64,000 nt of DNA from Chrysomallon squamiferum (lineage: Eukaryota > Mollusca > Gastropoda > Neomphalida > Peltospiridae), in assembly GCA_012295275.1 (NCBI GenBank), contig CM022676.1:17688386-17752385 (forward strand), read 5' to 3'. Position 1 is the stretch's first letter, and every line of letters begins with the position of its first letter. The notes beneath the pieces are model-generated. The model ran no database searches, was not told the DNA's origin, and saw nothing but the letters and a program-made list of their open reading frames with translations. Below, piece after piece: positions 40,243-53,394 of the stretch. Position numbers and translations under genes: made by a program.

Positions 40243-40570
40243 AAATAATAATTATTATTATTTTATTATTTAAATAAATAAATATGTAAATAAATAAATA
40301 AAATAAAAACATACTCATCATTTATAGTAAGAAGTTTGATTTTTAATTTATTTATTTGTTTGTTTTTCTTCTTTGTCTCTTTGTTTTTTAGTTTTTTTAT
40401 TTCACCACATAAAATACAGTATAATATATACTACAGCTAATCCATTTTAATATAAAAAAGTAAAAGTAAATTAATGTTTTAAAATAGAGAAATCTCGACC
40501 ACATCAGTAATAATAGTAATAATGATAATAATAATAACAATAAATCTGTTTTAGACATTACTACTAATAA

Positions 40571-42065
40571 ATATTTGTTATATAAACAAAAATATATGTT
40601 ACTGTAAGAACCATACAAAACTGCATACACAGAAAAATAATTTATATGTGCATATTTTTGCATTTTCTGTTGCTAAATTGTTAGATATATTTACAGAATG
40701 TCTTGTCTACATAATCAAAGGATGTGCATTGAATTTTCACTAGACTTATTACAAAATTAACATTTATCTGAATTTTCTATAGCATATAATACCAAATGCT
40801 TATTTGTTGTTTAGATAAATAACAAGATCTTGTACTGAAAATATTTAAGCCCTGTGTCTGTAGTTAGCTTGAATGGAAGATGTGCACTTTTCCACCATTT
40901 GTCACCGAACTTTATACCAAAATTATGCTATTTTGTTTTCTTATTTATTTCATAAAGACTCTTTATTAATAGTTAGCATTAAGCCATTGTAAATCGAAAA
41001 TTGTGGTGTAGAGATATATATATATTTTTTATTATTTCAAAACGCAATGCATGAAAGCCACTATCAAGAAAGATAAAGCAATTTTGATTTACTGACCCCA
41101 AAACGAATATCAGTGAAACTCTAGAATATAAACAGTTACTCAAAAGAGAGGCAATGTCTTCGTCCGAATACACATATTAAATCCACGATATCTTTAATGC
41201 ATTACAAAATAACTTAATATTTAGTGCTTGTAAACCACCATTTTCATAATCGTCAAAATATCTTCTACTTTTTCTTTCTTTCTGACTATTTTATGAGGCT
41301 TTTTTATTCCAAATAAACTGAAATTATGAAACAAATATTATAGAGAAATAATTTGTTGGATTTGGCAGTAAAGAAGAAATATAAACAACTTTCGATAAAA
41401 TTAAACTTTCGATTACAGTAATTTTTTATAAAGCTAAGAAACAACAACTGAAGCAACCTTTGAACCTTATTGAACTTTGCATTAAAGTTTAGCTGTTGTA
41501 TCTGATCCGTGGAAAACCGTACCGCAAGTGTTGTAAATTGTGTAGCACATTTTAATGTATGTTTTTAACATAATTTTTCTGTGATCATTTTGGTCTTTGC
41601 CTAATTTTATTATATCTGTTTTACCTTTATTAACTGTAAGAACGTATATATCAGTAAAATATTTTAATGTCTCTACATATTCTTATAGAGCTTTATCACA
41701 CGAACCTAACAATGTTGTGTTGTTGGCAAATTTTGACATTTTAAATTCATTACCGTTAATCTCAATCCCGTGTATATATTTGATATTTCTTACTAAGATT
41801 ACAAGAATCTCAACACATAAAATGAAAAACAGTGAAGTAATAGATCCCCTTGTCTACAACCTCTGTACATTTGAAGTGTTTAGTAATCTTACCTTTTATG
41901 TATAAACACCATTCATGTTTATTATAAATGGTCGATATTCATCTTTGAATTGAGACACCAAATTTAAATATTGATTTTCTTTTATTTTCTTTCTTTTCTT
42001 TTTTTAATTCCACGATATTATATAACTTTTAGTTTCAGTTTTTCATCAAAATCTACAATTAATTA
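40571..42065 (-). pseudogene. 5'-truncated LINE (non-LTR retrotransposon) reverse-transcriptase remnant
   Basis: Minus strand, heavily frameshifted. From right to left: VDFDEKLKLKVI (a decayed RT motif like DFEKAFD) at about 42,050; RGCRQGD at about 41,850; then in another frame LFFILCVEILVILVRNIKYI; KFANNTTLL, where the YADD catalytic box has become FANN; VNKGKTDIIKLG; LNFNAKFNKVQRLLQ; DGGLQALNIKLFCNALKISW; and TTDTGLKYFQYKILL with a later CNKSSENSMHIL. These are the thumb and C-terminal features of L1/Tx1-like ORF2 proteins. Its 3' end coincides with the end of block B homology, so it may have inserted at, or helped form, that boundary. Confidence 0.75.
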
Positions 42066-43020
42066 AGAATAAATTCGAAACACTAAAGGGAAATAATTCA
42101 AACTTTCTCTTCATGCAAGTGGTAAAGGAATTATCTCCCACTGTATCAGTAAACACTTTTCTTGTCTGCTCTATGAAAATAGTTAAACACGATGTATTTG
42201 TTACTCAACATTTACTATGAACAGTGATAATTAAACAACATAATTGTACTTTATACTTATAAAAGGTTGGTTTAGAAAAACACTAATAACTCATTTTAAA
42301 TATAAAACAAAACCGAACAGACAGATCTAGAAGCGACATAGTAGTAACTGTTATGTAGTTGTAACAGCTAACTCCAACAGCAGAAGTAGTAGCTTGGACA
42401 TATTAGCAGCCGCTGTCGTAGTGGTTGTTGCAAAAGAACAGCAGTCTGCAGTAATTAAGACACAGTAAAGGTGCAGGCTTAGTGTCTGTGTTGGTTACTT
42501 GTATCTACGACACTTGTAACTGTTTTCCTTGTTGCTGTTCTTGAATAAATCCATTTCGATCTTCTCTAGACTTTTTATTTTCTTCTTCCTCGTTTGTTTT
42601 CCTTTTCTTCTTTTAACTAAGGAATGTTCGATATCATCTGATATTTTTAATAAACGTAACCAAGTATATTGTTTTGTTTTGTATCCCAGTTTAGTGAAGA
42701 TAAAAGCTAGCTTAACGACTGTTAATGGCTGTTTAATGTTGTCGTTTTATTACAAACCACTGCCTCCTTTTGATGATCGAAAAAATCAACAAAAACGAAC
42801 CCGGGAGCAGGTCAGCACTAATCATAGGAGGGGCAGATACCCACATCCGGTTGTGAACGAAAACACAGCAAATGAATTAGCTCTGCCCAATACACGTTAG
42901 TTGCAAGCATTGTCAGCAGACGATCAAATTAGAATGAGCAGACGACACTATTTTCATTTGGCGCGGTTTATTTCTCATGTTGTGCTCTTTGACTATCAAC
43001 AGCAAGGTAATTGAAACTTT
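42066..43020. other. Unrecognised DNA between LINE remnant and BTB pseudogene
   Basis: A 123-codon plus-strand frame (42,529-42,900) has a hydrophobic start and an unremarkable polar end; I recognise no domain. Local GC is higher around 42,800-42,960. Confidence 0.4.
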
Positions 43021-43064
43021 CAACAATGGCGGATGAAAAGGAACGATACTTTACGCATTTCAAA

Positions 43065-43903
43065 GAAATATCAAAATACCGGATACGAAGGCATAAATCT
43101 TCTCAGTGTTTTTAAAGTATGTGAAAACACACACACCGTCACATGCACACACTTACACACACAGACATGGAAACACGCGTATGAAAAAGTGAGGAAGACA
43201 GACATACATACAGACAGAAACCTAGATAAAATTACCGTTTTTGTTAGTAATCTAATTATTTTCTAATTAATTAATCTCACACAATTATCTCACTTTTTAA
43301 AGTCTTACTCTTCTTCTTTTACACATATCTTTATACGGATGACGTCATACTAACAGGGGACCACGTCACCGGTCTGCTGTATCTATCGAGGAAGTACTTC
43401 ATCACAATACTTGAAGCCAAATGCGTAAACTATTTCGAGTTGTCGTTGTCGTCACAGAATGCGTGCGTCGTGCTTGAACAAGGTCACCTGTTTGATGAAC
43501 TTGATCTAAGGAAAAAAACTGTTGACTATATTTTGAAAAATGGCGACGAAGTTTTGTAGTCAGATGAAGTCACCGATCTTTGTCACCAATGTCTGGTTGA
43601 GATCATACGATCAGACGAACTGACAGCAGACGAGAAAAATGTTTTTGAAGCCGCTGTGAAGTGGGCTGACAGCGCGTGCAGGAAGCAAGGAAAACAGACG
43701 AGTGAAAAAAACATGCGCGAAGCACTGGGAGAGTTCGTGAAGCACGTGCGTTATCCATTACTTGATCAGACGTATTTTGTAAAAACATGTGATACCCACT
43801 CACATACTCACTGAGACAGAAGGATTCAAAATTACAAAACATTTCCTTTGTCCAGATGAAGATGTTTCACCTTTCAACTCAGACAAGAGAACTGCAATTA
43901 TGT
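43065..43903 (+). pseudogene. BTB-BACK pseudogene, inverted fourth copy
   Basis: Plus strand, opposite to the three intact genes. The end of exon 1 (about 43,065-43,116, with ATATCAAAATACCGGAT and the AA/GTATGT donor) and about 580 nt of exon 2 (43,325-43,903) are recognisable. Defects visible: most of exon 1 is missing; the acceptor AG has been lost (TTTTACAC directly followed by ATATCTT); TAG replaces the Lys codon of EVLKSDEV at 43,557; one extra base at about 43,781-43,786 shifts the frame; similarity stops after PFNSDKRTAIM, so the whole PHR domain is gone. The KITKHFLC-DEDV part is closest to the block D gene. Confidence 0.9.
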
Positions 43904-44436
43904 TAAAGCTTATGGAAATAAGAGGTCACCCAGATATATTTTATGGGGCGACTAATGTTTTTTACATCCCAATCGCCTATACGGAACTTTCGCTGAAATT
44001 CGGTGACCGGATATTTGGAGCCCAGCATATTATCTCTCGTATTAAGAAATGTGTTTTGTAATACCAATTGATATTTTAATATTTTTTTAATATTTCAGTC
44101 AGAACATGTCACTAATTGCATCTTGTGATAACTTCTAACATTTTGTGACATTAGCTGTCACATGTTTCTTCATAATGCTTAGATCATACAATTTTAAATT
44201 TATAATTTTAATATTTCAGCATGTTTTTATATATAACTATCTTATTCAGTTGTTCAACTGAGATTTGTCCATGTTTAAAATTTTTCAGATTAAATAATTA
44301 ATATTTCAGCTACATTATTTTTCATATTATAGATATATAAATCCGTTTTTTTCTATCTTCAGTACTTGAGTATTTCAGAAACTGTTGCTGAAAGTGGAAA
44401 TCTTCCCTCAACATTTTTATTTTTGTTTGCTGCTGC

Positions 44437-44850
44437 TGATGTGATGTCACCTCTATTTAAACTGACTCATGCAGAACGAGAATGTTAACAGCAGTATTCA
44501 GTATACTTAATCAATATTTGTGAATACAATGTTTTGTGGCAGTGATTTTGTTTCTACATGATTTATATTTGACTATTTTGTCACATTGCTTAAAGTAATT
44601 ACTGATTATTGATAGATATAATAATTTTAAAAATGTAACTTTCAATTTATGGCTAATTTAAGAAACGAAATCTGCCTCTGCTGTCTAACGAAAACAAAAA
44701 CTGATGCATTGTGGGTTTTTAAAAATATTTACATAATTTACTTTCTTATTTATTTAGTTATCTGCTTATTTACTTATTTCATTCATTGCTAAGCATTTAC
44801 TTATTTAGCTACTTACTTATCTCATTTGATGTGATGTCACCTCTATTTAA
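44437..44850 (+). repeat. Direct repeat, left copy
   Basis: Matches 46,682-47,095 over most of its length (shared words include AACGAAATCTGCCTCTGCTG and AAACTGATGCATTGTGGG). It is itself bounded by two copies of GATGTGATGTCACCTCTATT (about 44,438 and 44,829). Confidence 0.8.
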
Positions 44851-46681
44851 ACTGGAAAATCATTCAGAGGTAGATCACTTTTAATTTTTCTAATTAATTA
44901 CTATTTTTAATTTATGAATATATGATTTATATAATAATTATTGTAAATGTTGTTTGAAAATTAAGCTTCAAAGATTGAGCAGACATAATTTTATTTTTCT
45001 CTTTTTGTCATTGTTGTTTTTTTATCAGAAAAGAAACAACTGAGATTTGCCTGAAAAAACTCAGAACTGAAAGCATGTTGCTCTGGTCAAAAGCTTTATA
45101 TCATTTGTAAGAAATTAAATATATTTATGCGTCAATTAATTATTCTGAAATATTCAAAGCAGATAAAAATAATAAAAAATAAATAGATAAAATTTTGGAA
45201 ACCCGTTATTAATGACTGCTAGTTTTTAGTTTAGTTCTTAGTATTATTTACTTATTTATTTTATTGTTATCATCATCATTACTATTTGAATTTTGTATTA
45301 TTGTTATTGTCAATGATAAACATTTAACATCTTTCGGGTGATGTTTTTAAACAAAAATAATTAACTTTGATAAGTTAAAGATAAATCTTTTAAATTTCAT
45401 TATATCATATATTTTAGTTATTTCACTTTGTTCTCTGGTGTGAGACACTATAAGTCTCCCTGACTCTGAAGATTTCCGGCGAAACATCAGTTGACTACAG
45501 TCTGAACAAACTGGAGGAAGAATCCCAGCTTTGTTATAAAATCTTCATTTACATCCAGTTGCTCACACTTTCAGCAGGTACTGGCTTTTTAAGATTATAC
45601 TTTGCTGTTGTTAATGAAATGAAATACAATAAAATACAATAAATGAAATAAAATACAGTGAATTATATTACTAATACTATTAATTTCCAGCTTTTACCAA
45701 ACTGTAACATGTTTTATATCCAAAGATAGCAGTGTGCTTTAAAAATGTTAAATAAGATTTATATATTTTCTTTTTTACTTTTAAACAAAATGTCTATTTT
45801 GTTTCAGTTTTAAACAGGAGAACCAGATCTATATTAAACAGTTATGCCTTTTTATGTTTTATTTTATTTTATTTTTTTAATGGTAATCTTCAAATAAACA
45901 CAAACAAAATATACAAAAACGAAATAAAGAATATTATATTCAAAGCGCTCAAAATAAAAGGTCTTGATTATTTAAATATGAGTTTTTAATATTTCTGTGG
46001 CTCAAGAAGTGACACTGGAACAGTTCTAATCTTTATCACTGTATCTTACTTGTTTGTGTCATGGGCAACTCCAAAGCATATAGGCAGAATTTGTGTAGTT
46101 GATTGAATTAAATATTTGTTCTTTCTATTGAGCTGTCGTAGTTTCATGTTCTAATGTTGAAGTTTGAACTAGAGGCATTGACTTTTTCGGATCTGATATA
46201 AAATAAACTAAATTAATACAATTAAAATGTACTTTTCTTCAACTTCAAACAGTTATTAAAATTTTAGTTTTCTCAGGATACACATTTATTGAATGAGAAG
46301 ATGGTTTAGGTTTACAAAAACACCGAAAGAAATTTCTAATTAACAATCAAAAATAAACATTCCACTACAGGTTGTGCTGTCAGCTGTTTGAGAAGATTTA
46401 CAACCATGTTTTATGTTCTACAACATCAACAATGTGTGCAGCGCAGCATCACAGAATGATTACAGTTACTTGCTGTCAACACTGGAGCCGACGTTGATGA
46501 TGATGATGAATTGAGTGAGAGGTGAACAGACCAGGCAGACATCAGCAGTTTGTGAATCTCCAAACCCTGTAAGTCCTGCCCTGTTCTCATTTACATAACA
46601 TTAATATTCATTACTTAATCATAAATATTCATATTGTATTTGATATCTATTGTTTGAGGTAAGTAATTGTGAATACTAAAT

Positions 46682-47095
46682 GATATTTAAAACTGACACA
46701 TGTAGAATAAAAATGTTAACATTTAGTAGCATTCAGTATATATAATCAATACTTGTTTGTGAATACAATGTTTTGCGGCAGTGACTTTGTTTTTACATGA
46801 TTTATGTTTGAATATTTTGCCACATTGCTTAAAGTAATTACTGATTAGTGATAGATATAATAATTTTAAAAATGTAACTTTCATTTATGGCTAATTTAAG
46901 AAACGAAATCTGCCTCTGCTGTCTAACTGAAACAAAAACTGATGCATTGTGGGTATTTAAAAATGTGTATACTTTTTAAAAATATTTACATAATTTACTT
47001 TCTTATTTATTTCAGTTCTCCGCTTATTTACTTATTTCATTCATTGCTAAGCATTTACTTATTTAGCTACTTACTTATCTCATTTGTTTCAATTG
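46682..47095 (+). repeat. Direct repeat, right copy
   Basis: Second copy, about 2.24 kb to the right of the first. It carries a small internal duplication (AAAATGTGTATACTTTTTAA) but lacks the bounding GATGTGATGTCACC words. Confidence 0.8.
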
Positions 47096-47271
47096 TTCTT
47101 TCTTTATTGTTGGTGTTATTATTTTTTATAACTGACAATATTTTAAATATATACATACACATGCACACTCAAACACCTTATTACTATTATTGTTATTCTT
47201 AGTGTTATTGTTACTATTATTATTATTATTACTATTATTATTATTATTTTAATTCCAAATTTTACTTTCAG

Positions 47272-47346
47272 GATTTGATTTATAGTGATCAGAAAGTGCA
47301 GGAGGCCCTATTGAGGTCAAAATCTAATGTGAGCTTCACCAGCAAG
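47272..47346 (+). CDS. Exon-like 25-codon segment of unknown gene
   Basis: TTTTACTTTCAG followed by exactly 75 nt and then GTAATA; open in phase 0, reading DLIYSDQKVQEALLRSKSNV then SFTSK. Mixed polar composition unlike the surrounding AT-rich DNA. No family recognised. It could be a chance open segment or part of a decayed retroelement near 47,775. Confidence 0.25.
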
Positions 47347-47774
47347 GTAATAGACAGTTATATTGGTTAAATTATGAAAATCAAATAAAACTAAAATAAA
47401 TAATTTCTTTATGATTAATTCTTTAAAGATGAAATTATAATAGTAATTCTAATCATTATTTTTATCTCAGACTGTTTACATTATTAAACTATGTTATCTT
47501 ATTAATGAATCATTCTAAAACATTATACGATTACATTTTTAAAATAGTTTTAAATTAATGATTCTGTATTTTATAATATCAGTGTCCACACATTGTACCT
47601 GACATTGTATCAAAAAAAACCATTTAATTAAATTATTTGTTATTTAGAAAATATGGAAATATAAATAAATGTCAGTTGCTCTGTATATTTTGGTCAAAAC
47701 AAAAAGTAAAATAAAATAAAAATTAATATTATTAATAATTTAGAAATACTGATCTTTTATTGTGGTGTAAATAG

Positions 47775-47926
47775 TGTGAAAGGTGTGCACTGGCTAAGCT
47801 GCCACAACTCAAACTGAAACTACCTTTGGAACATCACTTTACTACCAGACGTCTTGAGATTGTAGGCGTCGATTTCATAGTGATGGAGCCATCTTCTGGT
47901 GGCAAAGAAAATGTCTTAAACATGAC
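47775..47926 (+). pseudogene. Ty3/gypsy-type integrase fragment
   Basis: The frame reads CERCALAKLPQLKLKLPL and then RRLEIVGVDFIVMEPSSGG followed by KENVL. CERC-x-LAK is the end of the HHCC zinc-binding region and VGVDF-x-x-MEPSSGGKENVL the start of the catalytic core around the first Asp, as in Ty3/gypsy integrases. An in-frame TAG lies just upstream (47,772), and the frame leaves the family pattern after about 47,926. No LTRs, protease or reverse transcriptase seen nearby. Confidence 0.65.
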
Positions 47927-49770
<1,844 letters not shown>

Positions 49771-50149
49771 GTATAGATTAACTGGCTTTACTGGTATGGG
49801 GAAATATCAAATACAAATAGAGATACCAACACGCGCGCGGGCACACACACACAAAGGGATTTGTGGTTGGTTTTAGAAAACAACCGCAAGGGCACCGGCT
49901 AACTGTCGACATCCGAATAAATCGTAACCACAATTTACAATGGAAAAACAACAACAACAACAGCTACAACTACAGCATAAACTTGTTCTGGATAAATCGC
50001 TAGATCCTATTTCACAAACAAAATGTTAAAAACGGATGATAAACGAAGAAACAATGGCGTATGAATAATAATAATTAATGTATTATTAGATACTTCACTG
50101 CCCGTTTGACCATCAGCTTCAAAGCACGCTAACACGCGCACGCACACAC

Positions 50150-50915
50150 TCACACACACAGACACAGAAAAATATGTATACACCAAACTGTAACGATTAC
50201 TACAATACAGAATCGTATTGTGATACAAAGGCTTCGATACGATACATCGATTCGGGAAAGATGTGTCCCGATACAATACGATGCATCGATGTTTTAATAA
50301 ATTTGGCATGAAGTTAATGGAGATATTTACAAACGTACAGAGAAAACGTAACATCCATGTTTCGCCGCTGTAAATACCGAACGTTTCAGGTTACTATTAA
50401 CAGTCCTCGAGGTTGTTATCGTCACGTAACCTGTACACCATCATCACGAAGACATGGAGGAAACGGGAACATTTATTTTTATTTGTTTATTTATTTATTT
50501 ATTTAATGAAATATACTTTTCAGAAAAATTAATATTTTCATTATTCAGGCAAACAAAGTATATATATATAAAACATTCAGAAAAATGGCGTCCAGGAAGA
50601 ACGTTATACCGCGATTTGTGCGATGCTGCTGATGCGCCATTTCTGCGATATTTCGGGTTTCAGTTATTATGTCGAAGAAGGGAGAAAAACTCAAGAAAAG
50701 TCAAGAGTCATGTACAGACACTGCGCGTCAACTCTGAAATACTCTGGCAATACAACAAATCTGTTAACAACAGACGTACAGAGTCACCACTCGGCCTGGT
50801 ACAGCGCTTGTACAAACTGAGTCTGAGTCTGTTTTCAGATGGCACTATCATCAGTAGATCCGCCCGTAGGACTCAATCTACCAAATTCGGACAAACGCAG
50901 ACTCTCTGTATCGTA
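50150..50915 (+). pseudogene. hAT element remnant with BED zinc-finger coding region
   Basis: At 50,200-50,295 several CGATAC/GTATCG palindromes form an imperfect hairpin (ATCGATTCGGGA ... TCCCGATACAAT), as found near the ends of ZBED-related hAT elements. The coding remnant starts near ATGGCGTCCAGG (50,584). One frame reads FLRYFGFQ, the next YRHCASTLKYSGNTTNLL with a decayed His-His end (QSHHS), and a third ALSSVDPPVGLNLPNSDKRR. This matches the BED zinc finger and following linker of hAT transposases, with frameshifts and one zinc-ligand Cys replaced by Tyr. The catalytic domain is absent. Confidence 0.6.
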
Positions 50916-51835
50916 GACTAACTTGGTTTCTTAGATAACTTAAGTCTTAAATCTTTGAGATTAAAGTTTTCGTACAGTTTTAGCAATAATGATTTAGTAT
51001 TTATCTTCTCTTTCCACAGTTTAAACAGCAGCGGCTCTCTCATTTGTGCCTTCATTGAACTAAATATTTATTTATTTATTTATTTATTATTTTTATTGTT
51101 GTTATTGTTGTTGTTGTTATTATTATTATTATTTTATTTATTTATTTATTTTTATTTATTTTTTTTTGTACATTTTATTTCAGATATTTTATGTTTCAAC
51201 TTTAGACGCATTTTTCAAAGTAATTTCAGTAATATTATTCCATTTTAAGATGGTTAAAGCGTCATAGCCTGTTACTTTAAAAAACAAAATTAAATTAAAT
51301 GAAAAAACCTAGAGATGTGGCTAACAATTCTGAACATCAAAGCATAATTTTCTTTATACATGTATCTTGTTTTTCAGTCACAAGTATTTTAAATATTTAG
51401 TGGTAAAACTTTGTAAAGAAGCAGTGATGAGAATCAATGTATGTGTGTTGGTCTTTTACCATGATCTTCTGGAATACACAAACTCCGGCTAAAGCTTGGA
51501 GCCCACTTTGGTGTTGCAGGTAACAAGTGAAGGTGCACAAATGGCGGTTTCACAGAAGTCGAAGATTTCAAAAAGTTACACTACTGAGATTTAACAGTTA
51601 AATACAGCAAAACTCACAAATTTATAAAATAGTTTTTTGGTCAGAATTTAATTTAATATATATATTTACTTATATTTATATACCTTCAATTCACAAAGAA
51701 GGCAGTAGCTAATAGAAACACATCAGACGCCATATTGGATGTTAATGATTCGGTTTGTCTGATTATACATCAGTTATTGGATGTTAATGATTCGGTTTGT
51801 CTGATTGTACCGAGTTCATGATTCTCTCTTTTTTC
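50916..51835. other. AT-rich DNA
   Basis: TTTA/TTG-rich tract at 51,060-51,170. A possible donor (TTGCAG/GTAACA at about 51,525) lacks a convincing exon. No family recognised. Confidence 0.5.
51735..51806 (+). repeat. Short tandem duplication, 42-bp period
   Basis: TTGGATGTTAATGATTCGG... occurs at 51,735-51,764 and again at 51,777-51,806. Confidence 0.9.
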
Positions 51836-51965
<130 letters not shown>

Positions 51966-52821
51966 GATAATGTTGACTTTGTACTAAAGTAAATTTGTTT
52001 AACTCCAGGTAAGAAAGGCGAGACAACGCAGTGAACTTTAATATTGACAAAACAGATTAGTAGGTCTCGTTTCGCTCACTCGTGTTTTAATAACAAGAAA
52101 ACTGAACACAGATACCAAATATTTCAATCTCTGTCGTAGAAATAATCGAATTTACGATATATAATACAGTTAATTCAAATGCAACCAAATTTTATTAAAT
52201 TAAACAAATCACTTTACTAATTTCATGTATATATATATATAATTATATATATAATTAAAGACAAGTTATTATTAAGGTTATTACGGTAGATTTTCCTTTT
52301 TCTTCATCTGACCTACTTAAAATATTGGGGTTATTTTAAGGTTGGAGCAAATTTTTGCAACTGAACATGTTTTTGTTTTTTTTATTTACTATTATTAGTA
52401 TTCTTTTTCTTAATTTCTTTTTACATTTTTACTGTTTTTACATTTAAACTGATAACGTGTCTTCAGTTTAATTAGAAGTTATTTCTTTTTAATAGATCAG
52501 TGATTCAGTACTTTTGTTATTTTTGGCGTGGCTTTACTTTTTATTTAGAAATATAATAAAAGTAATATTACTAATTTACCTTGTAGGGCCACCCTTACTA
52601 CTTATAATTTTGTTATTGTTTTTATTATTATTGTTGTTGTTATTATTTTTTTTTGTTAACATGTTTATTTATATATCTGTTTATATATATATTTGCTTGC
52701 TGTTTATTAATATATTTATTTATTCATTATTATTATTTCTTTTAAATTTAATTCTTGTTCATTTTTTTTTGTATCTATTTATCGTTTCTATGCTGGCGTG
52801 TAAATGTGTTATTTATTAAAA

Positions 52822-52924
<103 letters not shown>

Positions 52925-52928
52925 AAGC

Positions 52929-53265
52929 TGAATTTATACTAAAGTAATCTTTATCTCTAAGTAATGAATTTAAGACAACTAAGTAAACTTTAGTGTTGAC
53001 AAAACAGATTACATTTCTCTCACTCTGTTTTAGATGACTTTGTACTAAAGTAATCTTAATCTCTAGGTAATGAATTTAAGACAACTAACTAAACTTTAGT
53101 GTTGACAAAACAGATTAGAGATCTCTCTCTGTCTTAGTTGACTTTGCACTAAAGTAATCTTCATCTCAGGGTAATAAATTTAAGACAACTAAGTAAGCTT
53201 TAGTGTTGACAAAACAGATTAGTAGGTCATGTTATCAGTAACACGTGTTTCAGAAACAAGCTGAA
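52929..53265 (+). repeat. Three tandem units of about 105 bp
   Basis: ACTAAAGTAATCT recurs at 52,938, 53,044 and 53,148. Each unit continues through AATTTAAGACAACTAA to TTGACAAAACAGATTA. A single diverged unit is at 51,965-52,075, and the left edge of the window (1-60) carries the end of another. Confidence 0.9.
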
Positions 53266-53394
53266 GAGAGAGGACAAACATTTCAAAACTTGTCTTTCTG
53301 TACAGAATCTAGTTGTTCATATGCAAACACATTTAAATCGATGAAACACAGGAAATTTACAATATTAAACAATGAAAAATTGATTACAAAATGT

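Larger units (their letters stand above)
30170..40570. repeat. Segmental duplication block B
   Basis: Same order as block A, enlarged by a Tc1 element (31,936-33,391). Compared with A it also carries a CAGGGTTTGTAATTTGATAG...CCCCCCACCC segment at about 33,590-33,700. Its right end is the last point of alignment with A, next to a LINE remnant. Confidence 0.85.
43904..47270. other. AT-rich DNA with a direct repeat
   Basis: Apart from the repeats listed next, no recognisable gene. The sequence just after the pseudogene break stays open to 44,061 but matches no family I know. At 45,470-45,590 a GC-richer segment (GATTTCCGGCGAAACATCAG) looks like the tail of some retroelement, but I cannot assign it. 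Confidence 0.5.

Noticed and set aside
45430-45590. Possible hammerhead-ribozyme or Penelope-like element tail (CTGAAGATTTCCGGCGAAAC)
   Set aside because: The GAAAC core word is present but the required stem II cannot be formed from the bases between the two core parts, and no reverse transcriptase or GIY-YIG region is nearby.
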